Origin: Candidatus Rickettsia kotlanii
Lineage (GTDB): Bacteria; Pseudomonadota; Alphaproteobacteria; Rickettsiales; Rickettsiaceae
Length of the DNA stretch: 64,000 bases
Assembly (NCBI GenBank): GCA_030295365.1
Contig: AP027062.1
Span: 702,001 to 766,000 of the forward strand
Direction: 5' to 3'
Below are positions 47,078-55,392 of this stretch, in pieces (position 1 is the first letter of the stretch; every line of letters starts with the position of its first letter). Below the pieces are notes generated by a model. The model did no database searches and was not told where the DNA came from. It saw only the letters and a list, made by a program, of their open reading frames with translations. Position numbers and translations under genes: made by a program.

Positions 47078-47510
47078 TCATTTTTCCGTAAAACAATCAT
47101 CAGCTTTATTATTATGCTCTGCTATCTCTAACATTACTTTATCACGACGTGTTGTTAGTTTATATTTATCTTCTTCGTATTCTGCATTTGTAAATATACC
47201 TTCTAAAAGTTTACTTCTAAGCTTATCAAGGCTGTTTTTTATACTGATAAGTTCTTTATTTAATTCTGTTATTCTTGTGTTATAATAATCTTTTTCATAT
47301 TTTGCCGATTCTTTAACACTTTTAATTATTTTGCTCAATAAATCAGGTTCAATATACATTGATGCAAAAACTTTTTCTATTTGTTCTATAATTCTTTAGT
47401 AACAATAGGCTTGTAAATATGAGGGTAGTATTTGTTGCCTTTTTTATAATGTATTACTCCATGATAAAAAGTATTATTTAATATTTTATGTCAGGCAATG
47501 AGGCGTGTTA
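47078..47510 (-). pseudogene. C-terminal remnant of a large serine recombinase
   Basis: Read from the right: Asn-Asn-Thr-Phe-Tyr-His-Gly-Val-Ile-His-Tyr-Lys-Lys-Gly, then Tyr-Pro-His-Ile-Tyr-Lys-Pro-Ile-Val-Thr-Lys-Glu-Leu, a stop and frameshift, then Glu-Gln-Ile-Glu-Lys-Val-Phe. A coiled coil follows (93-residue frame 47359-47078, with Leu-Glu-Gly-Ile-Phe-Thr-Asn-Ala-Glu-Tyr). This is the recombinase domain end plus the coiled coil of large serine integrases. The catalytic resolvase domain is absent. Confidence 0.75.
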
Positions 47511-47539
47511 GTTAACCCTTATGCATTTGGTACAAGCGA

Positions 47540-47852
47540 CAGTATAAGATGCAGGATATCGATATTGCCATAAGACATCCTAAATCTTTTGCCGTTGCTA
47601 GGAAATAATCAACTAGCTTTTCTTGCTACTTCCATAGTGCGAATACGATACTAGGCTGAAGTGTGAAAATATTTATCTAATCTCAGTGCCATATCAGTCG
47701 TAAGAGTTCGTTTGTCATGCCACTATAGCGTGAATACGGCTAGGTGGTACATCAATATCACAAGCTAGCTGGTTTTGACTTTATTTCAAAGGCTTTATAA
47801 ATTCTTCATATAAGATATTACCAGGGGTTATAAGGTCAAGTAATTGGGGCAT
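47540..47852 (-). pseudogene. decayed HigA-type antitoxin gene
   Basis: ATG at 47852 with ggaga upstream. It reads Leu-Ile-Thr-Pro-Gly-Asn-Ile-Leu-Tyr-Glu-Glu-Phe-Ile-Lys-Pro-Leu, a TAA, then Ser-Gln-Asn-Gln-Leu-Ala-Cys-Asp-Ile-Asp-Val-Pro-Pro-Ser-Arg-Ile. After another stop and frameshift it gives Leu-Thr-Thr-Asp-Met-Ala-Leu-Arg-Leu-Asp-Lys-Tyr-Phe. That is the HigA/XRE helix-turn-helix antitoxin. No readable HigB toxin remains. Confidence 0.82.
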
Positions 47853-47979
47853 AAATATTCTCCTAATGATCATTAACAGCTATGGTTAATGGGTATATGT
47901 ATGATGATACATGAAATCATAATCAGAATAGCAGGACCCAGTTTACTCTTACTGAAGTTTTTATAAGACAGTTGCAGAA

Positions 47980-48514
47980 GTAGAGCAAATAACAGTAGAT
48001 GAATGGTATCATTGGTTCGCTTATTTTAGACTGAAAAAATCTTACGCTCGCAAGTATCGCGGCTTACAAATACGTCAATCAGGCGATCCTTATTATTCTC
48101 ACCCGGTTGAAGTAGCGATTATGCTCGCAGAGTTTGTCGCCCAAGAAGCTCCCAAGCTTTATAATGCTATTATGCTGCAAGTTGCTTTACTGCATGATAC
48201 TATTGAAGATACAGAACGACTGAAGAAGTAATAACTACAATTTTTGGACCGGAAGTAGCAAAGCACGTAGAAGGTTTAACTAGAATAAAACCTTACGGAA
48301 AAATCAGTAGTGAGGAAAGTCTGAATTTGCTAGTTAGACAAAAAAAGACATTATACAGTATTAATAAAGTTCTTTGACAGAATGCATAATTTACAAACTT
48401 TAGGTGTTAAATCACCTGAAAAAATGAGGAAAGTTTAATTAGTTTTGTAAAAATTGCTATGTATGTAGAGGCACATGAAATAAAACAACAATTAATTAAA
48501 CTGTGCTACAAATA
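47980..48514 (+). pseudogene. decayed SpoT/RelA-type HD hydrolase gene
   Basis: The first frame gives Tyr-Ala-Arg-Lys-Tyr-Arg-Gly, then Gly-Asp-Pro-Tyr-Tyr-Ser-His-Pro-Val-Glu-Val-Ala and Leu-Leu-His-Asp-Thr-Ile-Glu-Asp-Thr, the HD motif of ppGpp hydrolases. After a frameshift near 48223 it continues with Ile-Phe-Gly-Pro-Glu-Val-Ala-Lys-His-Val-Glu-Gly-Leu-Thr and, shifted again, Phe-Asp-Arg-Met-His-Asn-Leu-Gln-Thr-Leu. No start codon is clear. Several broken spoT-like genes are known in Rickettsia; this fits that pattern. Confidence 0.83.
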
Positions 48515-48574
48515 AATTCTGATAAATAATTTCTGCAGGGCTATAATTAAAAGTATTTTTTAATATATTAGCAC

Positions 48575-49370
48575 AATAAATATATGATACATAAAATGCT
48601 ACAGGACCTGTACAATCTAATAAAAAAACGCTATAATAGTTTTAATATTACTTTTATCTTCTTAGGATCAATATTAGCTTGTTATAAAGTTTTTCTTAAA
48701 TATCGTTTAGCATCCATAAACTCCGGTGTCTCTCTAAGTGAAGTTCTTCCGATGATTCCTGCTATAGTGATTCCAGCACCGATTAAACAAGCTATAAGCC
48801 AACTAAAACCAAATGAAGTAACTAAAGAAGCTAAGCATAATGCTCCAAAACCACCTAATATACAAAAACTATCTAAAGTTGCTACAGTTGGATATTGTAC
48901 AGGTGGTTTAATAAATTCAGTTAAATATACATCTGCTCCTATTACTCTTCCCATCGAGGATATGCTTTGTGCTATATGGCATGCTATCATAACCCATGTA
49001 GCTACAATTCCTATTGTATCATAAGTTGAAGGTTTCCCACTATAGCCATAAGCAAAGTAAAGTAGTTATCATTATAGTTGATTTTCTTCCTATATTTATC
49101 ACTAAGCCAACCAAAGATTAATGCTCCTATCAGTCTAAATACATATGTTGAACATAATGCAGCTGCTTCATAGATTAGAGCAGTCTGAGGATCAGCTTGA
49201 GGCAAAGCTCGTTGAGAAGCACTACCATATGTACATATAAATTAAAATATTCAAGAAAAGTTCCAATAGACAAAATACCTCATGCTTGTTTTTGTTCTCT
49301 ATTTAAACTTGTTTGGGCTTTCTCATAGTCGAGCATAAATTCTTTATAAAAAATTAAATTGTAGAGAAAT
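48575..49370 (-). pseudogene. decayed MFS transporter gene (ProP-like)
   Basis: From the right: Ser-Ile-Gly-Thr-Phe-Leu-Glu-Tyr-Phe-Asn-Leu-Tyr-Val-His-Met-Val after a TGA, then Ile-Gly-Ala-Leu-Ile-Phe-Gly-Trp-Leu-Ser-Asp-Lys (the MFS loop motif). The 102-residue frame has Arg-Glu-Thr-Pro-Glu-Phe and a late Asp-Cys-Thr-Gly-Pro-Val-Ala-Phe-Tyr follows. Frameshifts and stops interrupt it several times. It resembles the ProP-like transporters that are multiplied in Rickettsia. Confidence 0.8.
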
Positions 49371-49482
49371 CTATACCGTTTTATATAAAAGTCAACAAGA
49401 AATTTCGCTTTATACGATAAATACAGAAATATAATGCAACTTATTATTAATTTATGTTATCCATTTTGTAAATATAATTGCA

Positions 49483-50598
49483 CTAGTTTAAAGCGGTATG
49501 TCCATGTACCTGAGCATTCATCACAAGTCCAAAGCCGATTAGCATGGATGTGATCATTGTTCCGCCGTAAGAAATAAACGGTAGCGGTACGCCTACTACG
49601 GGAAGCAAGCCCATAACCATAGCTATATTAATAAATACGTGACTAAATAAGATTGAAGTAATACCTATTACCATTAATTTACTAAAAATCTCTCGGCAAT
49701 TTGCGGCAATTAATAAAGAAATAGTTATAAGTATAAAATATAATATTAGTAAAAATATTCCTCCTATAAAGCCGAACTCTTCAGCGAAGGTAGCAAAGAT
49801 AAAGTCAGTTTGATGTTCGGGCAGAAAATCCAAATGGCTTTGGCTACCTTGATTTAAACCGCGTCCAAATAGGCTACCTGAACCTATAGCGATTTTAGAC
49901 TGAATAATATTATAACTAGCACCGAGCGGATCATGTTCGGGATCTAAAAAAACCATTACCCGTTTTTTTTGATAATCATACATCATATTCCAAGCAATAG
50001 GTAGGCTAATAAGCACAGCAAGACCTAGTATTATAAAATATTTTATTCTAAAACCTGCCGCAAAAAATATAATTGCCGAAACAATTAAAACAATCATTCC
50101 CGTACCTAAATCTGGTTCTCTAATTATTAGCAAAGCCGGTATTAAAACTCCTATAATCGGTATAATAACTTTATGAAATTTTGTAAGATCATCAATTGTT
50201 AGTGAATGGAAATATCTAGCAAGCATTAGTACAACGGCAATTTTTATCGGTTCGGAAGGTTGAAGCTTAACTATACCGATATCAATCCATCTTTTACCGC
50301 CCATGGCAGTTGAGCCGAAAAGCTCCACGGCTACTAGTAAAGCGAGTACGCACAAATAAAAGATATACGATAACCTAAATATTATGCGTAAATCAGTTAA
50401 TGCAATAATAATAGCTAAAGGCAAGAATATACAAAAATTTATAATTTGTTTGTAAGCCCATGGTTGCAAATTGCTATTTGCTGCAGAATAAAGTACAATG
50501 AAACCAATACAGCAAATTAAGCTAATTAGTAAAATTAAAGTAATCGGTAATTTTTGTAATTGTTCTAGATAATTTTTATGCATTGTTTTTGTATTCAA
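49483..50598 (-). CDS. rodA: rod-shape peptidoglycan polymerase RodA
   Basis: 371 residues with about ten membrane helices; an internal ATG at 50583 is an alternative start. SEDS-family glycosyltransferase that extends glycan strands with PBP2 during elongation. Conserved Gly-Lys-Arg-Trp-Ile-Asp-Ile-Gly, Gln-Pro-Ser-Glu, Glu-Pro-Asp-Leu-Gly-Thr, His-Gln-Thr-Asp-Phe-Ile-Phe-Ala and Pro-Leu-Pro-Phe-Ile-Ser-Tyr-Gly-Gly are present. FtsW is the other option, but length and lack of extended termini favour RodA. Confidence 0.93.
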   Translation of the reverse strand: MNTKTMHKNYLEQLQKLPITLILLISLICCIGFIVLYSAANSNLQPWAYKQIINFCIFLPLAIIIALTDLRIIFRLSYIFYLCVLALLVAVELFGSTAMGGKRWIDIGIVKLQPSEPIKIAVVLMLARYFHSLTIDDLTKFHKVIIPIIGVLIPALLIIREPDLGTGMIVLIVSAIIFFAAGFRIKYFIILGLAVLISLPIAWNMMYDYQKKRVMVFLDPEHDPLGASYNIIQSKIAIGSGSLFGRGLNQGSQSHLDFLPEHQTDFIFATFAEEFGFIGGIFLLILYFILITISLLIAANCREIFSKLMVIGITSILFSHVFINIAMVMGLLPVVGVPLPFISYGGTMITSMLIGFGLVMNAQVHGHTALN

Positions 50599-50615
50599 TA
50601 GTAGAGGTGTTGTAT

Positions 50616-50643
50616 GTCATTCCTGCGAAAGCAGGAATGACAT
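50616..50643. repeat. short family B hairpin upstream of rodA
   Basis: gtcattcctgcgaaagcagg followed by aatgacat, a minimal palindrome like that at 11371-11402. It lies between the protease II stop and the rodA start on the same strand. Confidence 0.6.
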
Positions 50644-50671
50644 AACAGGATTCCAGCAACAAATCTGCTAA

Positions 50672-52852
50672 CTAAACCCCAACATCAAACACCTTAAAAA
50701 TAAATACTAATTCGTTAGCTATCTCTTTCAGATAATCAAAACGACCGGCAGAACCTTTATGTCCCGTATCCATATTTGTTTTTAATAATAAGGGATTATT
50801 GTCCATTTTTAGTTCTCGTAATTTTGCTACCCATTTAGCAGGTTCCCAGTAACCTACACGTGGGTCGGATATACCGCAAGTCACGAATAGAGCAGGGTAG
50901 TTTTGTGCTTTTACGTTATCATAAGGAGAATATGATTTAATATATTCAAAATATTCTTTCTCTTTCGGATTACCCCACTCATTATATTCCAAGAGAGTTA
51001 ACGGTAAGCTTTCGTCAAGCATGGTACTCAACACATCAACAAACGGTACATGCGCGATTGCTGCTTTATAGATTTCCGGTTTTTCGTTGAGTACGTAACC
51101 GATTAACATACCGCCGGCACTACCGCCCATTATTACTATATTGTTGTTACTTGTATATTGCTCGTTAATTAAAGCTCTACTACAGGCTATGAAGTCTTCA
51201 AATGTTCTTTTTTTTGTTAAAAACTTAGCAGCTTCATACCAATCATGACCTAGATCATCGCCACCTCTAATATGGGCAACTGCGTAAATAAAACCGCGAT
51301 CGGCAAGTGTCACTGCTGCATTTCTAAAATTGACGGGCATAGCGATGCCATAAGCACCGTAACCCATTAGATATAAAGGATTTGAACCGTCTTTTTTAAA
51401 TAAAGATTTTTTATAAAACAAGGTTATAGGTACTTTTACATCTTCACTATCTGCAAATATTCTCTCTACTTTATACTCCTCCGGATTAAAGCCTGAAGGT
51501 ATTTCGTGGCTCTTTAATATCGTTAATTTATCGCTATTAAAATCATAGCTATAAGTGGTATTGGGTCTTGCTAGAGAAGAGTAATCTATTCTGATATCGT
51601 CTTCCTCAAAGTTTGTAGAAAAACTACTTGCTTGGAAACTTTCGTCAGGAAAATGAATTGTGTTTTCTTGTAAATCTTTAAATCGCTTTATTTTAATTAG
51701 CGGTAAACCTTGGTCACGATAGTTTAAGATTAAATAATTATTTGTAACATTAAAGCTTTTTAAATATTTGTCTTGTTCTTCCTTAATATAAATGTCATCC
51801 CAATTAGTATTTTCAAAATTATTTACCGGCAGTTTTATAATATGGAAATTTTTAGCTTTATAATTAGTTTTAATATAAAAATAATCACCATTATATTCTA
51901 TTTCATAGAATATTTTGTTTTCTGCAGCTCGTACTAATTTAGGTGTAAAACTATCATCCTGCATAGAAATTACGTAAATTTCATTTTCATTATGATCGCC
52001 TGAATTTATAAAAATATATTCATGATTTGCTGATTTCTCGCAGCTGATAAAATGAAGAGGGTTTTTTACCTCGAATATTAATTTATCCTGAGTGACCTCT
52101 TCACCTAGAAGGTGAAACATTACCTTATCCCAGCGTTGATTCTCATTAATAGTAATATAGAAAAAGCCGTTTAAGTGTTCATGCCAAATTATAGTAGGAG
52201 CTACAGCTAAATCTCGATCGCTTGATACAAGCGAATTTTGCGGTATTCGCCTATGCTCAAGCACATTTGTACATTCCACAGGCTCTTCCTGAAATGCATC
52301 TTGTCTGAAGCGATCGAGATTTAGCTGTACATTGCCTAATTCATCAGGTAAGTATTTTTGTTCTTTAAGGTTGTATATTTTGATATTGTATTGTTCATTA
52401 CCTGTCAAATTAACACTGTAAGCCATTAAATTGTGATCAGGTGACATTGCAACTGTAGCAACATCAGTAAAACCGCTATTTGGTGCGAGAAGGTTGACAT
52501 CTAATATTACTTCTTCCGCTGAATCCATATTATTATGCTTTCTGCAATATATCGGATAATTTTTATTCTCCTCTACTCTATGGTAATAGTAATAATTTTT
52601 GTTCTTAACATAAACCGATTCATCGTCTAATTTAACCCGTCCTTTTAATTCTTTAAAAATTTTTTCCTTATCATTTTGCAGATCGGCAAAGAAATTTTCG
52701 GTGTATTGATTTTCAGCTTTTAAATAATCTAAAATTTTAGAGTCTTCTACATTCGGCCACTTAGGATCACGCAGCCAGTGATAATCATCGTTTATTGTTG
52801 CTTCATGAACTTCAAAGCTGTAATTTTGTTTGTCTGTTATTGGTGGTTTCAT
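50672..52852 (-). CDS. ptrB: protease II / prolyl oligopeptidase family peptidase, with repeat insertion
   Basis: 726 residues. N-terminal beta-propeller (about 70-430), then the alpha/beta hydrolase domain. The triad reads Ser578 (Gly-Gly-Ser-Ala-Gly-Gly), Asp663 (Cys-Gly-Ile-Ser-Asp) and His698 (Asp-Thr-Gly-His-Lys-Gly). Oligopeptidase B cuts after Lys/Arg in small peptides. About residues 175-217 are coded by a 126-base palindromic repeat in frame, lying in the propeller between Gly-Asn-Val and the Trp-His-Glu-His strand. The frame is open and the catalytic residues are kept. Confidence 0.92.
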   Translation of the reverse strand: MKPPITDKQNYSFEVHEATINDDYHWLRDPKWPNVEDSKILDYLKAENQYTENFFADLQNDKEKIFKELKGRVKLDDESVYVKNKNYYYYHRVEENKNYPIYCRKHNNMDSAEEVILDVNLLAPNSGFTDVATVAMSPDHNLMAYSVNLTGNEQYNIKIYNLKEQKYLPDELGNVQLNLDRFRQDAFQEEPVECTNVLEHRRIPQNSLVSSDRDLAVAPTIIWHEHLNGFFYITINENQRWDKVMFHLLGEEVTQDKLIFEVKNPLHFISCEKSANHEYIFINSGDHNENEIYVISMQDDSFTPKLVRAAENKIFYEIEYNGDYFYIKTNYKAKNFHIIKLPVNNFENTNWDDIYIKEEQDKYLKSFNVTNNYLILNYRDQGLPLIKIKRFKDLQENTIHFPDESFQASSFSTNFEEDDIRIDYSSLARPNTTYSYDFNSDKLTILKSHEIPSGFNPEEYKVERIFADSEDVKVPITLFYKKSLFKKDGSNPLYLMGYGAYGIAMPVNFRNAAVTLADRGFIYAVAHIRGGDDLGHDWYEAAKFLTKKRTFEDFIACSRALINEQYTSNNNIVIMGGSAGGMLIGYVLNEKPEIYKAAIAHVPFVDVLSTMLDESLPLTLLEYNEWGNPKEKEYFEYIKSYSPYDNVKAQNYPALFVTCGISDPRVGYWEPAKWVAKLRELKMDNNPLLLKTNMDTGHKGSAGRFDYLKEIANELVFIFKVFDVGV
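52203..52328. repeat. family F palindromic element in frame within ptrB
   Basis: 126 bases (42 codons) with a perfect 21-base inverted repeat at the ends: 52203-52223 (acagctaaatctcgatcgct plus t) and 52308-52328. Read as protein it gives Asp-Arg-Phe-Arg-Gln-Asp-Ala-Phe-Gln-Glu-Glu-Pro and Arg-Arg-Ile-Pro-Gln-Asn-Ser-Leu-Val-Ser-Ser. It is the only copy of this family in the window. Its lengthy open frame is like coding-region RPEs described in Rickettsia. Confidence 0.92.
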
Positions 52853-52887
52853 GTTTTTTATTTTTTTGTGTTGTTATGCCTAAAGTC

Positions 52888-53005
52888 GTCATTGCGAGGA
52901 GCCGTAGGCGACGCGGCAATCTAGTAAAATAATAAAAAAATTCTGTAATCAGAATTGTTTACTGGATTGCTGCGTCGAAACTTACAGTTTCTTCTCACAA
53001 TGACG
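52888..53005. repeat. family A repeat upstream of ptrB
   Basis: About 118 bases, gtcattgcgaggagccgtag to ttcttctcacaatgacg. The inner region (ctagtaaaataataaaaaaa and tactggattgctgcgtc) is longer than in other A copies. Confidence 0.82.
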
Positions 53006-53036
53006 ATTTTGGTATCTATACAACAATGACATCGAA

Positions 53037-54545
53037 TTATTGTAGTGTTAAAATCAAAATAATTAATAGGAATAATACAATCAATATAGCAGTTTGCTGA
53101 TTATGCCAAGCAGATATTTTACTTAAAATATTATCCCAAATAACCTTAAAATTAAGATATTCTGCTGCATCTTCTTTATTGTCTGCCGTTTCTTTATATT
53201 TATCGATACTAAAATATATAAATTTTTCAATATATTGGTATAGGTCAAGGTTTATGTTTTCTGTTGAAATGCGTGGTATTCTTCTAAATATTACAGCCAA
53301 TAACAGTGAGATTGCAAGGATAACTAGCTTAAAGTTAGCAGTATGTGATATTTGAATAGGGTAGAATAAACATATGCATAAAGTTATGATGCAGAAAGAG
53401 AGGTAGGTTATAGTTCTTATGTCATTCCTACGAAAGCAGGAATCCAGAAATATTATAAGGCTTTTATTTTTACTGGATTCCCGCTTTCGTAGGAATGACG
53501 TAAAACTCTCCATCAACAACCCAAATAATACGGTACAAGTCGCTATCTTGGAAAATAGCATTACACTATTCTCGTTTAAAATATTAGCTATTTCATCTTT
53601 AATATAAGAAGAACTAATAGGCAATATAGATGTATAGATCAATATACTAATAACAAATCCACTTAATAAAATAAAATTAATTTGAGTATTTTGAAGATCT
53701 TGATAATTTTTAATATCATACTCATCTTCTATATAAGCGAAATATAAAGCAAATAACCCGTTATATAATATATGTATGAATATAAAGCTTGTAATAAGAT
53801 AAGCTATATTTGGAGAGTTTACGCTAATAGCCGTTAATATAAAACCAAGCTGTGATACGGTAAGATAACATATTAATCGTTTAAGTTTTTTTTCAATTAG
53901 AGAAAATACTAATCCGTAAATGATCATTGATATCCCAAAAAACTTTAATATCTCAAGACCGCTAAATAATTTTAACATGATAATTAAAATAACTTTAGTA
54001 GTAAAACTAATTAAATATACAATACCGCTACTTGAAGCTATAGGATAGCAATGAACCACCCAGCCGTTTACAAAAATAGCCGAGGCATTAATTAAACAAC
54101 CTGCAAGTATGAATATTGCTGGTAACTCAAAATTATTTACTGATTCCGTTAAAGAAGTAAAAGTCGTATTACTTGTTGTTTGGATTAGAAGAGTTATACC
54201 AATTAAGATTAGCCCGCTGCTGAATAAATGAGTGAGGAAATATTGACGTGCCGGTTTTATCTTTAATTGGTCACAAAAAATAATTATGCAGGCAAAAATC
54301 GTCATGAATTCAAGCGAGATTATCATGGCAATAAAATCAGCTGCAAATACGCATATAATAGAGGATAAACAGTATAAACTACCTATTAAGCATTCTAATT
54401 TTCTATTTTGGGAAATTGTATAAAGATTTAAGATAGCAGTAACAATTAGAAATGCTAGAGCTATTAGCTGATTTTGTGGGTGAAAATCAAACATAAGCTC
54501 AAAATTAGTAAGCGGAAATGTATACTTGGTATTTTGAATAAACAT
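53037..54545 (-). CDS. Mrp/Nuo-type proton-conducting antiporter subunit (MnhA/D-like) with repeat insertion
   Basis: 502 residues, about 13-14 membrane helices. It looks like the NuoL/M/N-MrpA/D family: a Lys-Arg-Leu-Ile-Cys-Tyr-Leu-Thr-Val-Ser-Gln-Leu-Gly motif on helix 8, a helix-7 Lys in Phe-Thr-Thr-Lys-Val and a weakly conserved helix-5 Glu. A family B repeat is read in frame (Phe-Leu-Arg-Lys-Arg-Glu-Ser-Ser to Cys-Phe-Arg-Arg-Asn-Asp) between late helices. It follows vapC by one base. It is the last gene of the minus-strand antiporter block. Confidence 0.75.
   Translation of the reverse strand: MFIQNTKYTFPLTNFELMFDFHPQNQLIALAFLIVTAILNLYTISQNRKLECLIGSLYCLSSIICVFAADFIAMIISLEFMTIFACIIIFCDQLKIKPARQYFLTHLFSSGLILIGITLLIQTTSNTTFTSLTESVNNFELPAIFILAGCLINASAIFVNGWVVHCYPIASSSGIVYLISFTTKVILIIMLKLFSGLEILKFFGISMIIYGLVFSLIEKKLKRLICYLTVSQLGFILTAISVNSPNIAYLITSFIFIHILYNGLFALYFAYIEDEYDIKNYQDLQNTQINFILLSGFVISILIYTSILPISSSYIKDEIANILNENSVMLFSKIATCTVLFGLLMESFTSFLRKRESSKNKSLIIFLDSCFRRNDIRTITYLSFCIITLCICLFYPIQISHTANFKLVILAISLLLAVIFRRIPRISTENINLDLYQYIEKFIYFSIDKYKETADNKEDAAEYLNFKVIWDNILSKISAWHNQQTAILIVLFLLIILILTLQ
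53421..53500. repeat. family B repeat in frame in the 502-residue antiporter gene
   Basis: About 80 bases, gtcattcctacgaaagcagg to ccgctttcgtaggaatgacg with aatccag/ctggatt inner arms. Read on the minus strand it adds about 26 residues without a stop. The centre is short, so this is a compact copy. Confidence 0.88.
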
Positions 54546-54546
54546 T

Positions 54547-54951
54547 TTAATCGTTAAAAGAAACTGTTAAAACCTCTAGTCCCAGGATTCTTTTAAAGTC
54601 TTTTACATTTAGAGTTAATATCGGGAAACCTTTTGTAATAGCCATTGCTGCAATAAGCATATCATGAGTTCCTATAGTTATACGTTGTGTGTATAAAGCA
54701 TAAGTAATACGTGCATATGTATATACTTCTTCAATACCGAAAGGTAATATAATAAACAGACTTTTTACGTATTCTATAAAAGCTAAACATTTTATACGTT
54801 TATTCTCATTCTTGATTCTATCTACTCCTATTAATAGTTCAGTTAACACAATAGGGCTAATATAAGCCTGACCGTAATGTGACCATTGCTTAGTACTTAC
54901 CTTCCATCTTTCTAAAGCTATGATTATAGCAGTATCAATAATTAATCCCAT
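54547..54951 (-). CDS. vapC: VapC-type PIN-domain ribonuclease toxin
   Basis: 134 residues from ATG 54951 (Met-Gly-Leu-Ile-Ile-Asp-Thr); an upstream ATG at 54963 adds four. The PIN acidic residues are visible: Asp in Ile-Ile-Asp-Thr, Glu in Thr-Glu-Leu-Leu-Ile-Gly, Asp in Thr-His-Asp-Met-Leu-Ile-Ala-Ala and Asp in Val-Lys-Asp-Phe. So the toxin seems intact. VapC enzymes cut tRNA or rRNA. Its antitoxin gene lies upstream on the same strand. The stop is one base from the start of the antiporter gene. Confidence 0.9.
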   Translation of the reverse strand: MGLIIDTAIIIALERWKVSTKQWSHYGQAYISPIVLTELLIGVDRIKNENKRIKCLAFIEYVKSLFIILPFGIEEVYTYARITYALYTQRITIGTHDMLIAAMAITKGFPILTLNVKDFKRILGLEVLTVSFND

Positions 54952-54992
54952 CTTTCTAACCAATTTTTAAATATCTTTTTTAGTATTGTGTC

Positions 54993-55229
54993 TTATTTCT
55001 TCAGATTTTTCATGAATTGATCAGCATCTTCAGGATCAAGATGTGGACCATTTTTAAAAGCTTCCTCTAAGTCTCTTACTGCTACAGAAGGCTTGATTTC
55101 TGCAGGCGTAATCCTTGCTACGATATGATTACCTTTTTGAACGTCAAAGCTTTCGCCTTTATAGTAAACTCTATTCATAATATTTGAAAAAGATCGTACA
55201 AATTCTGTTGCTCTAATAATTTGTGCCAT
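54993..55229 (-). CDS. vapB: Phd/VapB-type antitoxin
   Basis: 78 residues. N-terminal Ala-Thr-Glu-Phe-Val-Arg-Ser-Phe-Ser and Gly-Glu-Ser-Phe-Asp-Val-Gln-Lys-Gly-Asn match the Phd/YefM DNA-binding fold. The acidic, flexible C terminus would thread over VapC. It lies 41 bases upstream of vapC and probably represses the shared promoter. A family E-like repeat is 12 bases upstream of its start. Confidence 0.82.
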   Translation of the reverse strand: MAQIIRATEFVRSFSNIMNRVYYKGESFDVQKGNHIVARITPAEIKPSVAVRDLEEAFKNGPHLDPEDADQFMKNLKK

Positions 55230-55241
55230 ATTTATACATTT

Positions 55242-55346
55242 GATACTTCAAGATTTGGTACGTCAAATTTTAGGATTTGCCTGTGCTCACGTACTATTAT
55301 GCTGTGCAGGCGCACTGCTTATTTGACTTCCAACTTTTGAAGTATC
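55242..55346. repeat. family E-like repeat upstream of vapB
   Basis: About 105 bases with ends gatacttcaa and ttgaagtatc, an exact 10-base inverted repeat. The inside (gatttggtacgtcaaatttt, then gctcacgtactattatgc) is only distantly like the other E copies. It sits where the vapBC promoter should be. Confidence 0.6.
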
Positions 55347-55392
55347 TGCGGTATACATGTTATATGATTATGTGTAGATTATGTAAATATGT

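Noticed and set aside
47853-47979. HigB toxin gene upstream of the higA remnant
   Set aside because: Translation of this short stretch shows no reliable HigB motif; it is too short and has stops.
48584-49024. 146-residue frame on the plus strand
   Set aside because: The minus strand here reads as an MFS transporter with recognisable motifs; this frame is its shadow.
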